Source of the DNA: Klebsiella africana
Lineage (GTDB): Bacteria > Pseudomonadota > Gammaproteobacteria > Enterobacterales > Enterobacteriaceae
Assembly (NCBI RefSeq): GCF_020526085.1
Contig: NZ_CP084874.1
Location: 3,534,001 to 3,598,000 of the forward strand
Reading direction: 5' to 3'
DNA: 64,000 nt
The notes under the pieces were generated by a model that saw only the letters and a list, made by a program, of their open reading frames with translations, did not search any database and was not told where the DNA came from. This document shows positions 9,022-18,901 of this stretch, in pieces (the stretch's first letter is position 1; the number at the start of each line of letters is the position of its first letter). The position numbers and the translations under genes are program-made.

Positions 9022-9771
9022 TTAGTGGATTAACATGCCGCCGTTAACGTCCAGAGTGATGCCGGTGGAGTAGGAGGAAAGGTCGCTGCCGAGGAACAGC
9101 GCAGCGCGCGCAATATCTACCGCGTCGCCGAGGCGGTTCATTGGAATGCCGGCAAGAATGTTGGCCGTCATGGCGTCGGTCAGCTTGCCGGCGGTAATGT
9201 CGGTCTGAATCAGCCCCGGGGTGATACAGTTAACGCGGACGTTATCTGGGCCAAGCTCGCGCGCCATCGCCCGCGCCAGCCCCAGCACTCCGGCTTTTGC
9301 CGCGCTGTAGTGCGGGCCGCCAAAGATACCGCCGCCGCGCTGGGCGGAAACGGACGAGATGCAGACGATGCTGCCGGATTTTTGCGCCCGCATGGTGGGA
9401 ATTACCGCCTGCGACATCAGCAGCGTGCCGCGCAGGCTGACATCAAGCACCGCGTCATAATTGGCGCGCTTGATATCCATCAGCTTCAGCGGTTGGGTAA
9501 TCCCGGCGTTATTGACCAGCACATCAACCCGGCCATATTTCGCCAGAATTTGTTCGATGGCCGCCTGCACCTGCACTTCATCAGCGACGTTCGCCGCCAG
9601 GCCCAGATGGCCTTCGCCTAATGCCGCTGCGGCGGTTTTACTGGCTTCGCCATTGAGGTCGATAATGACCACTTTCGCGCCATTTTCGGCGAATAATTTC
9701 GCAGTCGCGAAGCCTAAACCGCGTGCGGAGGCCGCGCCAGTAATAATGGCGACTTTATCTTTTAATAACAT
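9022..9771 (-). CDS. short-chain dehydrogenase/reductase (SDR) of the split-transketolase cluster
   Basis: 249 residues. Rossmann motif TGAASARGLG near the N-terminus, an acidic residue after beta-2 (IIDLNG) pointing to NAD(H), NNAG, and the catalytic SSVSAQ...YSAAK pair: a classical SDR. The start at 9771 (MLLKDKVAIITG) is chosen for its GGAG site 7 nt upstream; a start six codons earlier would leave an unusual extension. It lies between the MFS gene (50 nt upstream) and the transketolase halves, so it probably oxidises or reduces a polyol or keto-sugar in the same pathway. Substrate not determinable from sequence. Confidence 0.85.
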   Translation of the reverse strand: MLLKDKVAIITGAASARGLGFATAKLFAENGAKVVIIDLNGEASKTAAAALGEGHLGLAANVADEVQVQAAIEQILAKYGRVDVLVNNAGITQPLKLMDIKRANYDAVLDVSLRGTLLMSQAVIPTMRAQKSGSIVCISSVSAQRGGGIFGGPHYSAAKAGVLGLARAMARELGPDNVRVNCITPGLIQTDITAGKLTDAMTANILAGIPMNRLGDAVDIARAALFLGSDLSSYSTGITLDVNGGMLIH

Positions 9772-9821
9772 AGTTTCACTCCATGACATTACGTCATATT
9801 AATTAACAGGATATATTTCCG

Positions 9822-11153
9822 TTATTGTGGTTCATCGAGGAAAAGAATCACCACCAAACCAATGGCGGCACAGATACCAAAATAGGTAAATACAGAATTA
9901 AAACTCCCGGTTTTATCAAGCAAGAAACCAGCCGCCATCGGCGCTACAAATCCACCGAGGTTGCCGCCGCTATTAATAATGGAAGAGGCGATTGGATAGG
10001 TTTTGCTATCCGAAACGGCCATACCGTACGCGGTAAAGGCTGGCCAGCCGATATTTAAACAAAAGCCGACAAAGAATAATCCAATACAAACTGCCAGGGT
10101 GCTGGCCGGGATATTCAGCATAATTAGCATCATGACCACCGTTGACACCGCAGTGAACATCATGGTGGGTTTACGCCGGCGGCCTAATAGTTTATCCGAA
10201 ATCCATCCGCCGCCGATCGCGCCAATAAAGCCGCCGATGCACGGCATACTGGCCACGAAGCCCATACTCATCACATCGAAACCACGCTCTTTCACTAAAT
10301 ACAGCGGGATCCAGGTTAATAAGCCGTACAGCACGCTAACCATCATAAAATACGCCAGGCAGTCACCGAGGATGTTTTTTGAGGTAAATAAGCCTTTCGC
10401 CGTATCAATTGGCGCCATCTTTTTCACCCGAATAATTTTATCCAGCCAGGTGAAGCGATCGGCAATTAAGATATTTTCGCGTACGCTATTATTATGACTT
10501 TCACGCCCGGCATTAATCTCTGCCAGTTCGCTTTGGGAAACAAATCCGCTCTCAGAAGGTTTAGATTTGACCAGCAAATACCATGCGATAGCCGCCACAA
10601 TCCCGGGTATCGCAAAAGAGAAAAAGACCCACCGCCACCCCCAGGTCACCGCAATCCACACCGCCAGCGGCGGCACAATAATCGGCGCAAACATGGTCGC
10701 CGCGATGTAAACGCCGGTTGCCGTGGCTTTCTCTTTTGGTGGAAACCAGTTATTTATCGTCGAGGCCAGCCCCACCGGGCAAGGTCCTTCGCTCAGCCCC
10801 AGTCCCAGCCGCACCAGCTTCAGGCCAAACACGGAGCTCACCGTACCCATCAGCCAGGTAAAAGCGGAGAAGCCGAAAATGGAGAGCGATACCAGCCCCC
10901 GGGTACCGCGTTTGGCGATGAAAAAGCCGGCCGGAATCTGGCTTATCGCATAGCCGAGGAAAAACATACTGGCGATGGCCCCGGCTTCAAAGTTATTGAT
11001 ATGAAACTCATCAATGATGAAAGGCAGTACCGCGCCAATATTCGTTCGGTCGGCGTAATTGATGGCATACACCAGAAAAATCATCGTCAAAACCACGAAA
11101 CGATATTTCGTTTTCCTGGCGTCAGTACAGACCAGCGTATCTATACGTGACAT
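9822..11153 (-). CDS. MFS transporter, anion:cation symporter (ACS) type
   Basis: 443 residues with about 12 membrane segments. YAINYADRTNIGAVLPFI in helix 1 and RLGLGLSEGPCPVGLASTINNWFP in helix 4 are characteristic of the ACS family, which takes up organic anions such as hexuronates, aldonates or phthalates by proton symport. First gene of the operon MFS-SDR-transketolase N-C, so it likely imports the substrate. Its codons are visibly more AT-rich than those of the flanking ybh/ybi genes, consistent with horizontal gain of the cluster. The LysR regulator is divergent, 416 nt away. Confidence 0.85.
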   Translation of the reverse strand: MSRIDTLVCTDARKTKYRFVVLTMIFLVYAINYADRTNIGAVLPFIIDEFHINNFEAGAIASMFFLGYAISQIPAGFFIAKRGTRGLVSLSIFGFSAFTWLMGTVSSVFGLKLVRLGLGLSEGPCPVGLASTINNWFPPKEKATATGVYIAATMFAPIIVPPLAVWIAVTWGWRWVFFSFAIPGIVAAIAWYLLVKSKPSESGFVSQSELAEINAGRESHNNSVRENILIADRFTWLDKIIRVKKMAPIDTAKGLFTSKNILGDCLAYFMMVSVLYGLLTWIPLYLVKERGFDVMSMGFVASMPCIGGFIGAIGGGWISDKLLGRRRKPTMMFTAVSTVVMMLIMLNIPASTLAVCIGLFFVGFCLNIGWPAFTAYGMAVSDSKTYPIASSIINSGGNLGGFVAPMAAGFLLDKTGSFNSVFTYFGICAAIGLVVILFLDEPQ

Positions 11154-11569
11154 AGGGTTTCCTCGTTTTATACCTCATCTACTTCGCTGTAAGCTGCCGC
11201 TTCGGATCACCGCGTTTTACTATCCATACAGGAGCAAGAGATAAATACTTTTCGCCAGCGAAACAGGTGGTTAGGTGTTTTATAATTGCAATGCAAGCAC
11301 ATCGCAGTTTGTTATCAGGCCTGTGAGAGGAATATAACAACCCCAAAATGAAACGGTATTCAAAAAACCTCAATTATGATTGAGAAAAATTGAGTTAGTG
11401 ACTTCCCGCAAATTTTTAGCGTTTACTGACTCGCGCACCTTTAACAAGATAAATTGTTAAGCCCATCACAAATTAACGTTGTTTTTTCGCTTTTCCCTAT
11501 GCTGTACATCCCAGCTGCGCCACGCTGTTGGCTATTTTCTTTTATTCACGCCCCGCGCAGGATGCTGCC
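11154..11569. promoter_or_regulatory. divergent control region between MFS operon and LysR gene
   Basis: AT-rich 416-nt gap without a credible gene. It holds two dyads: CTCAAT-4-ATTGAG at 11369-11384 with a third ATTGAG at 11389-11394, and TTAACAA-6-TTGTTAA at 11441-11460. Either could be the LysR-type regulator site (T-N11-A style dyads); which one is not decidable here. Confidence 0.5.
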
Positions 11570-12493
11570 ATGAGCCAACCGCTGCCCAATAAAAATTTGC
11601 CGATGCCCTCTTTACGCAATATCCAGGCGTTTATTGAAGTGGCCGCTACCGGCAGCCTTAACCTGGCCGCAGAGAATCTCAATATTACCGCCTCGGCGGT
11701 CAGCCATCAGATAGCCAGCCTGGAGCACTTTCTGGGGAAAAAACTGTTCTCCCGCAGCAGCAAAGGCGTCACGTTAACGGCGGTGGGAGAAAAATATCTC
11801 AAAGAGGTCTCCGGGGCGCTGAATATGATTGGCCAGGCCACCAGCCAGGTGATCAACGATATCCATCAGGATTATTTACGTATCCACTCGGCGCCGAGCT
11901 TCGGCCTGCTATGGCTGATGCCTCGTCTGGATAAATTCCGCCAGGCGTGGCCGGCGTTAAAAATCAGCCTGACCTGTTCCTACGAAAGCATCCAGTTTTC
12001 GCGAGATAATATTGATATCGATATTCGCCACGGGCTGTCACAGTGGCCGACGCTGCTGGTCAGAACCATTAAAAATGAGCGCGTCCTGCCCTACAGCGCA
12101 GCGTCTTATTTAGCCAGCCATCCTGTGCAGGCTGTGGAAGATCTGCTGGCCTGCGATCTGATCCACTCCGACAGCACCTTGATTAACTGGAGCAACTGGC
12201 TGTCGTGGCACAAGGTCCGCGGCTGGCATAAAAACTTCATTTTTAATTTCGACCGGTCATATATGAGCATCGAGGCGGCCAGAATCGGGATGGGCGTGAT
12301 CCTTGAGAGCAATCTGCTGGCCGGCGGCCATGTGCGCCAGGGGCAGCTGACGCCGGTATTTGCCGACGAGCGGAGCATGCCGGTCGGCGCGCACCACTTC
12401 GTTCTCCCTCATGCCAATGAACAGAAGGAGAAGGTTCAGCGCTTTTTCACCTGGGTCGCCGGGGAGCTACAGGAAGACGGCTTTCATATTTAG
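11570..12493 (+). CDS. LysR-family transcriptional regulator (GcvA-like)
   Basis: 307 residues. Winged-helix domain at about 13-72 (PSLRNIQAFIEVAATGSLNL, then ASAVSHQIASLEHFLGKKLF), followed by the two-lobed effector-binding domain. The SLNLAAENLNITASAVSHQI pattern resembles the GcvA/AmpR branch. Start set at 11570 because a CAGGAT site lies 8 nt before it; an upstream in-frame start at 11528 lies in poorly conserved sequence. Divergent from the MFS-SDR-transketolase operon and most likely its regulator, responding to a pathway intermediate. Confidence 0.85.
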   Translation: MSQPLPNKNLPMPSLRNIQAFIEVAATGSLNLAAENLNITASAVSHQIASLEHFLGKKLFSRSSKGVTLTAVGEKYLKEVSGALNMIGQATSQVINDIHQDYLRIHSAPSFGLLWLMPRLDKFRQAWPALKISLTCSYESIQFSRDNIDIDIRHGLSQWPTLLVRTIKNERVLPYSAASYLASHPVQAVEDLLACDLIHSDSTLINWSNWLSWHKVRGWHKNFIFNFDRSYMSIEAARIGMGVILESNLLAGGHVRQGQLTPVFADERSMPVGAHHFVLPHANEQKEKVQRFFTWVAGELQEDGFHI

Positions 12494-12531
12494 TCCTGGC
12501 GGGTGGACAAACCGCCAGCCTGCGCCTAAAG

Positions 12532-12551
12532 TTAATCAATCGATTGATTAA
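12532..12551. promoter_or_regulatory. perfect 20-bp palindrome upstream of cecR (probable CecR operator)
   Basis: TTAATCAATCGATTGATTAA is its own reverse complement over all 20 bases and ends 15 nt before the cecR ATG. TetR-family repressors usually bind such dyads in front of their own gene; autoregulation of cecR-ybhGFSR is the natural reading. Confidence 0.75.
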
Positions 12552-12566
12552 TTTTTGCGGAACGCG

Positions 12567-13226
12567 ATGACCACTAAAGGCGAACAGGCGAAAAGTCAGC
12601 TTATCGCGGCCGCTATCGCCCAGTTTGGCGAGTACGGCCAGCATGCCACCACCCGCGATATCGCCGCCCAGGCCGGGCAGAATATCGCCGCAATCACCTA
12701 TTATTTTGGCTCGAAAGACGATCTGTATCTTGCCTGCGCCCAGTGGATCGCCGATTTTATCGGCGACAATTTTCGTCCGCACGCCGAAGCGGCGGAGCAT
12801 CTGCTTGCCGGGGCAGCGCCGGATCGCCAGGCGATCCGCGACCTCATCCTTAGCGCCTGCCACAACATGATCCTGCTGCTCACCCAGGACGATACGGTTA
12901 ACTTAAGCAAATTCATTTCCCGCGAACAGCTGGCGCCGACTGCCGCCTACCATCTAATCCACCAGCAGGTGATTGCCCCCCTGCACCACTATCTCACCCG
13001 GCTGATTGCCGCCTGGACCGGCCGCGAAGCCAGTGATACGCAAATGATCCTCCATACCCACGCCCTGCTGGGCGAGGTGCTCGCTTTCCGTCTCGGGCGT
13101 GAAACTATCCTGCTGCGCACCGGCTGGACGCAGTTTGACGCGCAAAAAACGGAACAGATTTTCGCAGTCATTACCTGTCATATCGATTTCATCCTGCATG
13201 GGTTATCGCAAAGGAGTTTGGGCTGA
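12567..13226 (+). CDS. cecR: TetR-family regulator CecR (YbiH)
   Basis: 219 residues from the ATG at 12567 (a TTG at 12555 would add four). N-terminal TetR helix-turn-helix at about 10-55 with [27 protein letters not shown], then the ligand-binding domain including [16 protein letters not shown], nearly identical to E. coli CecR. CecR controls rhlE and the ybhGFSR exporter and influences susceptibility to cefoperazone and chloramphenicol. In E. coli cecR and rhlE are adjacent and divergent; here the transketolase cluster separates them, so control of rhlE from this site is unlikely to be preserved in the same form. Its TGA overlaps the ybhG ATG (TGATG). Confidence 0.94.
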   Translation: MTTKGEQAKSQLIAAAIAQFGEYGQHATTRDIAAQAGQNIAAITYYFGSKDDLYLACAQWIADFIGDNFRPHAEAAEHLLAGAAPDRQAIRDLILSACHNMILLLTQDDTVNLSKFISREQLAPTAAYHLIHQQVIAPLHHYLTRLIAAWTGREASDTQMILHTHALLGEVLAFRLGRETILLRTGWTQFDAQKTEQIFAVITCHIDFILHGLSQRSLG

Positions 13227-14221
13227 TGAAAAAACCCGTCGTCGTCATTCTGCTGATCGTGATTCTTCTCGCCGCGCTGGGCGGCGGCTGGTGGTGGTAC
13301 CAGAACAGCCGGCAGCAGCCGCTGACCCTGTATGGCAATGTCGATATCCGCACCGTCAACATGAGCTTCCGCGTTGGCGGTAGGCTGGCCTCGCTGACCG
13401 TCGACGAAGGCGACAGCATCCGCGCCGGGCAAACTCTCGGCGAGCTTGACCGCGCGCCGTATGAAAATGCCCTGCTGCAGGCCCAGGCCAATGTCTCCAC
13501 CGCCCAGGCGCAGTATGACCTGATGATGGCCGGCTACCGCGCGGAAGAGATTGCCCAGGCCGCGGCGGCGGTGAAACAGGCGCAGGCCGCTTACGACTAT
13601 GCGCAAAACTTTTATCAGCGCCAGCTCGGGCTGCGCGCCAGCAGCGCCATTTCCGCCAACGATCTGGAGAATGCCCGCTCCTCGCGCGATCAGGCGCAGG
13701 CAACGCTCAAATCGGCGCAGGATAAGCTGCGTCAGTATCGCGCCGGTAACCGCCCGCAGGAGATTGCCCAGGCCAAAGCCAGTCTGGAACAGGCGCAAGC
13801 CGCGCTGGCCCAGGCCAAACTGGACCTGCACGATACCGTGCTCACCGCCCCTTCTGACGGTACGCTAATGACCCGCGCCGTTGAGCCCGGCACCATGCTG
13901 AGCGCTGGCGGCACCGTACTGACGCTGTCGTTAACCCATCCGGTGTGGGTTCGCGCCTACGTTGACGAGAAAAACCTCGGCCAGGCGCAGCCGGGACAAG
14001 AAGTGCTGCTCTATACCGACAGCCGGCCGGATAAGCCCTATCACGGCAAAATCGGCTTTGTCTCGCCGAGCGCCGAATTCACGCCGAAGACCGTCGAGAC
14101 TCCCGATCTGCGCACCGATCTGGTCTACCGTCTGCGCATTGTGGTGACCGATGCCGACGGCGCGCTGCGCCAGGGAATGCCGGTGACCGTCTCCTTTAAC
14201 AACGGGAACGGACATGAGTGA
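13226..14221 (+). CDS. ybhG: HlyD-family membrane fusion protein YbhG
   Basis: 331 residues. One N-terminal membrane anchor (about 5-26), lipoyl/barrel-sandwich halves (around [20 protein letters not shown] and [16 protein letters not shown]), a long alpha-hairpin rich in Gln/Ala (70-190), then a beta-barrel. It links the YbhFSR inner-membrane ABC complex to an outer-membrane channel such as TolC. Start overlaps the cecR stop by one base and its end overlaps ybhF by 8 nt, so the operon is translationally coupled. Confidence 0.94.
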   Translation: MKKPVVVILLIVILLAALGGGWWWYQNSRQQPLTLYGNVDIRTVNMSFRVGGRLASLTVDEGDSIRAGQTLGELDRAPYENALLQAQANVSTAQAQYDLMMAGYRAEEIAQAAAAVKQAQAAYDYAQNFYQRQLGLRASSAISANDLENARSSRDQAQATLKSAQDKLRQYRAGNRPQEIAQAKASLEQAQAALAQAKLDLHDTVLTAPSDGTLMTRAVEPGTMLSAGGTVLTLSLTHPVWVRAYVDEKNLGQAQPGQEVLLYTDSRPDKPYHGKIGFVSPSAEFTPKTVETPDLRTDLVYRLRIVVTDADGALRQGMPVTVSFNNGNGHE

Positions 14222-15953
14222 GGCCGTCATCGCCTTAAACGGCCTGAGCCGCCGTTTTCCCGGTATGGACAGACCGGCGGTGGCGCCGCTCACCTGCACG
14301 ATCCGCGCCGGCTACGTCACCGGTCTGGTGGGCCCCGACGGCGCGGGGAAAACCACCCTGATGCGAATGCTGGCCGGGTTGCTCAAGCCCGATGAGGGCA
14401 GCGCCAGCGTGATCGGCTTCGACCCGCTAAAAGACGACAGCGCCCTGCACGCAGTGCTCGGCTATATGCCGCAGAAATTCGGCCTGTATGAAGATCTGAC
14501 GGTAATGGAAAACCTGACCCTTTACGCCGACCTGCGCAGCGTCACCGGCGAGGCGCGGAAGAAAATTTTCGACCGCCTGCTGGAGTTTACCTCCCTTGGT
14601 CCATTCACCGACCGGCTGGCAGGCAAGCTTTCCGGCGGCATGAAGCAAAAGCTGGGGCTCGCCTGTACCCTGGTGGGCGACCCGAAAGTACTGCTGCTCG
14701 ATGAGCCCGGCGTCGGCGTCGACCCTATCTCGCGCCGCGAGCTGTGGCAGATGGTGCACGAGCTGGCCGGCGACGGCATGCTGATCCTGTGGAGTACCTC
14801 CTATCTCGATGAAGCGGAACAATGCCGCGACGTGTTGCTGATGAACGAAGGCAAACTACTCTACCAGGGAGAGCCGACGGCGCTGACGCAAACCATGGCC
14901 GGGCGCAGCTTTCTGGTTTCCAGCCCGCAGGAAAACAATCGCCGTCTGCTGCAGCGGGCGCTAAAGCTGCCGCAGGTTAGCGACGGGGTGATCCAGGGCA
15001 AATCGGTACGCCTGATCCTGAAAAAGGACGCCCGCATTGAGGAAGTCCAGCAGCATGGCGACATGCCGCCGCTGCAGGTGGCCGACACCGCGCCGCGCTT
15101 TGAAGATGCGTTTATCGATCTGCTCGGCGGCGCCGGGACCGCCGAATCGCCGTTGGGAGCGATAATCCATCGCGTTGACGGCAGCAAAGACGAAACGGTC
15201 ATTGAAGCCCAGTCGTTAACGAAAAAGTTTGGCGATTTCGCCGCTACCGACCACGTCGATTTCCAGGTTAAGCGCGGCGAGATCTTCGGCCTGCTCGGCC
15301 CCAACGGCGCCGGGAAATCCACCACTTTCAAAATGATGTGCGGCCTGCTGGTGCCCACCTCCGGCAAAGCGCTGGTGCTGGGGATGGATCTCAAGGTCAG
15401 CTCTGGCAAGGCACGCCAGCATCTGGGCTATATGGCGCAAAAATTTTCGCTGTACGGCAACCTCAGCGTCGAGCAGAACCTGCGCTTTTTCTCCGGCGTC
15501 TATGGCCTGCGGGGCCGGGCGCAAAATGAAAAAATCGCCCGGATGAGCGATGCCTTTGGCCTGAAAAGTATCGCCCGTCACGCCGCCGACGAACTGCCGC
15601 TCGGCTACAAGCAGCGGCTGGCGCTGGCCTGCTCGCTGATGCATGAACCCGATATTCTGTTTCTCGATGAACCAACCTCCGGCGTCGACCCCCTCACCCG
15701 CCGCGAGTTCTGGCTACATATCAACAGCATGGTCGATAAAGGCGTGACGGTGATGGTGACCACCCACTTTATGGATGAAGCGGAATACTGCGACCGCATC
15801 GGGCTGGTTTACCACGGTAAGCTTATCGCCAGCGGCACCCCGGACGCGCTGAAGGCGCAGGCGGCGGATGACAGCCAGACGGACCCGACCATGGAGCAGG
15901 CGTTCATTACCCTGATTAACCGCTGGGATAAGGAGAATAGCCATGAGCAATAG
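14214..15953 (+). CDS. ybhF: ABC exporter ATPase YbhF (two fused nucleotide-binding domains)
   Basis: 579 residues containing two ATPase domains. First: Walker [10 protein letters not shown], signature LSGGMKQ, Walker [13 protein letters not shown]. Second: Walker [10 protein letters not shown], Walker [14 protein letters not shown]-loop TTHF; its signature reads LPLGYKQ, which departs from LSGGQ, while the rest is intact, suggesting unequal sites. It powers the YbhSR permeases; the E. coli YbhFSR system has reported drug and Na+(Li+)/H+ transport activity. Overlaps ybhG by 8 nt and ybhS by 11 nt. Confidence 0.94.
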   Translation: MSEAVIALNGLSRRFPGMDRPAVAPLTCTIRAGYVTGLVGPDGAGKTTLMRMLAGLLKPDEGSASVIGFDPLKDDSALHAVLGYMPQKFGLYEDLTVMENLTLYADLRSVTGEARKKIFDRLLEFTSLGPFTDRLAGKLSGGMKQKLGLACTLVGDPKVLLLDEPGVGVDPISRRELWQMVHELAGDGMLILWSTSYLDEAEQCRDVLLMNEGKLLYQGEPTALTQTMAGRSFLVSSPQENNRRLLQRALKLPQVSDGVIQGKSVRLILKKDARIEEVQQHGDMPPLQVADTAPRFEDAFIDLLGGAGTAESPLGAIIHRVDGSKDETVIEAQSLTKKFGDFAATDHVDFQVKRGEIFGLLGPNGAGKSTTFKMMCGLLVPTSGKALVLGMDLKVSSGKARQHLGYMAQKFSLYGNLSVEQNLRFFSGVYGLRGRAQNEKIARMSDAFGLKSIARHAADELPLGYKQRLALACSLMHEPDILFLDEPTSGVDPLTRREFWLHINSMVDKGVTVMVTTHFMDEAEYCDRIGLVYHGKLIASGTPDALKAQAADDSQTDPTMEQAFITLINRWDKENSHEQ

Positions 15954-17076
15954 CATTCTCTCCTGGCGGCGGGTCCGCGCCCTGTGCGTCAAAGAGACCC
16001 GGCAGATTGTGCGCGATCCCAGCAGCTGGCTGATTGCGGTGGTGATCCCCCTGCTGCTGCTGTTTATCTTCGGCTACGGTATTAACCTCGACTCCAGCAG
16101 ACTGCGGGTCGGCGTATTGCTGGAGCAGCAGAGCGAAGAGGCGCTGGATTTCGTCCATACCATGACCGGCTCGCCCTATATCGACGCCACCGTCAGCGAC
16201 AACCGCAGGCAGCTGATTGAGATGATGCAGGCCGGGCGCATCCGCGCCATGGTGGTCATTCCGGTGGACTTCGACCGCCAGATGGCTCGCCCCGGCGCCG
16301 ACGCACCGCTGCAGCTCATCACCGACGGCAGCGAGCCCAATACCGCCAACTTCGCTCAGGGCTATGTGGAAGGTATCTGGCAAATCTGGCAGCAGCAGCG
16401 GGCGGAAGACCGCGGCGAAACCTTTGAACCGCTGATCGACGTGCAGATGCGCTACTGGTTTAACCCGGCGGCCATCAGCCAGTACTTTATTATCCCCGGC
16501 GCGGTGACCATAATTATGACCGTGGTCGGCGCCATACTAACCTCGCTGGTGGTGGCCCGCGAGTGGGAACGCGGCACTATGGAAGCGCTGTTGTCGACGG
16601 AGATCACCCGCGCCGAACTGCTGCTGTGCAAGCTCATTCCCTACTATTTCCTCGGCATGCTGGCGATGTTGCTGTGTATGCTGGTGTCGGTATTTATTCT
16701 CGGCGTGCCCTACCGTGGTTCGCTGCCGATCCTGTTTGTTATCACCAGCCTGTTTTTGCTCAGCACCCTGGGGATGGGGCTGCTTATCTCAACCATCACC
16801 CGCAATCAGTTTAACGCCGCCCAGGTGGCGCTGAATGCCGCCTTTTTACCGTCGATTATGCTGTCCGGGTTCATTTTCCAGATAGACAGTATGCCAGCGG
16901 TGATCCGCGCGGTGACCTACGTGATCCCGGCGCGCTATTTCGTTAGTACTCTGCAAAGCCTGTTTCTGGCGGGCAATATTCCGGTGGTGCTGCTGGTCAA
17001 CGTGCTGTTTTTGATTGCGTCGGCGGTGATGTTTATCGGCCTGACGTGGCTGAAAACCAAACGGCGTCTGGATTAA
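15943..17076 (+). CDS. ybhS: ABC-2 type permease YbhS
   Basis: 377 residues. One N-terminal membrane segment (about 27-47), a large periplasmic domain, then five C-terminal helices starting near 180 with the ABC-2 signature region [19 protein letters not shown]. It pairs with YbhR as the heterodimeric channel of the YbhGFSR exporter. Overlaps ybhF by 11 nt; ybhR follows after 89 nt that contain a REP element. Confidence 0.93.
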   Translation: MSNSILSWRRVRALCVKETRQIVRDPSSWLIAVVIPLLLLFIFGYGINLDSSRLRVGVLLEQQSEEALDFVHTMTGSPYIDATVSDNRRQLIEMMQAGRIRAMVVIPVDFDRQMARPGADAPLQLITDGSEPNTANFAQGYVEGIWQIWQQQRAEDRGETFEPLIDVQMRYWFNPAAISQYFIIPGAVTIIMTVVGAILTSLVVAREWERGTMEALLSTEITRAELLLCKLIPYYFLGMLAMLLCMLVSVFILGVPYRGSLPILFVITSLFLLSTLGMGLLISTITRNQFNAAQVALNAAFLPSIMLSGFIFQIDSMPAVIRAVTYVIPARYFVSTLQSLFLAGNIPVVLLVNVLFLIASAVMFIGLTWLKTKRRLD

Positions 17077-17092
17077 CCCTGGCGCTCGAATT

Positions 17093-17126
17093 TTGCCCGG
17101 TGGCGCTACGCTTACCGGGCCTACGG
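17093..17126. repeat. single REP element between ybhS and ybhR
   Basis: TTGCCCGGTGGCGCTACGCT followed by TACCGGGCCTACGG forms a GC-rich imperfect palindrome of the REP (PU) type inside the operon, where it may tune mRNA stability of the upstream part. Confidence 0.75.
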
Positions 17127-17165
17127 TAGGTTTCGGTCGCCCGGGTCCGACATGAGGAAGGTTCT

Positions 17166-18272
17166 ATGTTTCATCGTTTATGGACATTAATCCGCAAAGA
17201 GTTGCAGTCGCTGCTGCGCGAACCGCAGACGCGGGCGATTTTAATCATGCCGGTGCTTATTCAGGTACTGCTGTTTCCTTTTGCCGCGACGCTGGAGGTG
17301 ACCAACGCCACCATCGCCATCTATAGCGAGGACAGCGGCCGCCATGCGATAGAGCTGACCCAGCGTTTCGCTCGCGCCAAAGCCTTTACCCACGTCCTGC
17401 TGCTGAAAAGCCCGCAGGCGATCCAGCCGACCATCGATGAACAAAAAGCGCTGCTGGTGGTGCGCTTCCCGGCGGATTTCTCACGCAACCTCGACAACTA
17501 TCAAACTGCCCCGCTGCAGCTCCTGCTCGACGGGCGCAACTCTAACAGCGCGCAAATCGCCGCCAACTACCTGCAGCAGATCGTGAAAGACTATCAGCAG
17601 GAACTGCTGGAGGGGAAAGCGAAGCCGAATAACAGCGAACTGGTGGTGCGCAACTGGTATAACCCGAATCTCGACTACAAGTGGTTCGTGGTGCCATCGC
17701 TTATCGCCATGATCACCACTATCGGAGTGATGATCGTCACATCGCTGTCGGTCGCCCGCGAGCGCGAACAGGGCACTCTTGACCAGCTGTTAGTCTCACC
17801 CCTCGCCACCTGGCAAATCTTCGTTGGCAAAGCGGTGCCGGCGCTGATCGTCGCCACCCTGCAGGCGACTATCGTGCTGGCGATTGGTATCTGGGCCTAT
17901 CAGATCCCGTTTGCCGGCTCGCTACTGCTGTTCTATTTCACGATGGTAATTTACGGCCTATCGCTGGTGGGCTTTGGCTTATTGATTTCGTCACTGTGCG
18001 CCACCCAGCAGCAGGCGTTTATCGGCGTGTTCGTCTTTATGATGCCGGCTATTCTCCTTTCTGGGTACGTCTCACCGGTGGAAAATATGCCGCAGTGGCT
18101 GCAGGATCTGACGTGGATAAACCCGATCCGCCACTTTACCGATATCACTAAGCAAATTTATCTGAAGGATGCGAGTCTGAAGATAGTGTGGGGGAGTTTG
18201 TGGCCGCTACTGGTCATAGCGGCCACCACCGGCTCAGCGGCGTATGCGATGTTCCGAAGGAAGATTGCGTAA
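17166..18272 (+). CDS. ybhR: ABC-2 type permease YbhR
   Basis: 368 residues with the same layout as YbhS: N-terminal helix (about 25-42), periplasmic domain (43-170), then five or six helices with the ABC-2 segment [18 protein letters not shown]. Partner of YbhS. The gene ends with TAA at 18270-18272, and an ERIC element begins on the very next base, so the convergent ybhQ end lies within that repeat. Confidence 0.93.
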   Translation: MFHRLWTLIRKELQSLLREPQTRAILIMPVLIQVLLFPFAATLEVTNATIAIYSEDSGRHAIELTQRFARAKAFTHVLLLKSPQAIQPTIDEQKALLVVRFPADFSRNLDNYQTAPLQLLLDGRNSNSAQIAANYLQQIVKDYQQELLEGKAKPNNSELVVRNWYNPNLDYKWFVVPSLIAMITTIGVMIVTSLSVAREREQGTLDQLLVSPLATWQIFVGKAVPALIVATLQATIVLAIGIWAYQIPFAGSLLLFYFTMVIYGLSLVGFGLLISSLCATQQQAFIGVFVFMMPAILLSGYVSPVENMPQWLQDLTWINPIRHFTDITKQIYLKDASLKIVWGSLWPLLVIAATTGSAAYAMFRRKIA

Positions 18273-18395
18273 TACCCGTCATCGTTCAAACTACAACGGC
18301 GTTGGCTTTCCTTACTCACCCCAGTCGCATAGTTATCTATGCTTCTGGGGATTCGCTGCGTTGCCGCCTTGTTGTAGCCCGAACGCTTTAGGGTA
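18273..18395. repeat. ERIC (intergenic repeat unit) element between ybhR and ybhQ
   Basis: About 123 bp with the ERIC core ACTCACCCCAGTCGCATAG and CTATGCTTCTGGGGATTCGC, GTTGGC and TTGCCGCC flanks, and terminal TACCCGTCAT / TTTAGGGTA, as in the enterobacterial ERIC consensus. It forms a near-complete hairpin. The left end abuts the ybhR stop codon and the right half is translated as the 3' end of ybhQ. Confidence 0.88.
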
Positions 18396-18770
18396 ACGGC
18401 TCTTATCTTTCGCCAGCAGCGAGACCACCGCCGGGCCTGCCAGTATCACCAGCCCGGCGAGGGCCAGCAGCAGGTTGTTGTGCAGCACGCGCGACAGCAG
18501 CCACAGCGCTATCATGGCCGCGCCGAAGTACCAGGTCGTGGTGAGCTCCTCAAGGAAGTCTCCCACATCGCGCCAGCGCGCCTCATGGTGACGCTGTAAA
18601 AACAGCATCGCCAGCAACGTGACGCTGTAGAGGACGCACAGTCCCAATCCGACGCGCACCAGCGCGCCGCTCATCCAACCCATCACCAGTACTGCCACGA
18701 CCAGTAGATGCAACATAATCTGCCAGCAACTAAGACCCGTTGCGACGCGTACACGTTGTTGCCACTTCAT
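18333..18770 (-). CDS. ybhQ: inner-membrane protein YbhQ with an ERIC-encoded C-terminus
   Basis: 145 residues with about four membrane helices. Residues 1-125 match E. coli YbhQ closely (MKWQQRVRVATGLSCWQIML, then LEELTTTWYFGAAMIALWLL and AGPAVVSLLAKDK). The last 20 residues (YPKAFGLQQGGNAANPQKHR) and the stop codon are read from the ERIC element, so the native tail, basic in E. coli, has been replaced. Function unknown. Divergent from ybhP-clsB-ybhN. Confidence 0.9.
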   Translation of the reverse strand: MKWQQRVRVATGLSCWQIMLHLLVVAVLVMGWMSGALVRVGLGLCVLYSVTLLAMLFLQRHHEARWRDVGDFLEELTTTWYFGAAMIALWLLSRVLHNNLLLALAGLVILAGPAVVSLLAKDKSRYPKAFGLQQGGNAANPQKHR

Positions 18771-18901
18771 GGCTTCTCTCCTGAAGGATTTTTCTCTGCT
18801 ACTCAGAGTACCGCACTTTACGGAAAATTCCGTATCACCGCATCTTTTTGTGACGTCTACTACACTATTTTATTCAGGAAAGTGACATTTACTGGAGAAT
18901 T

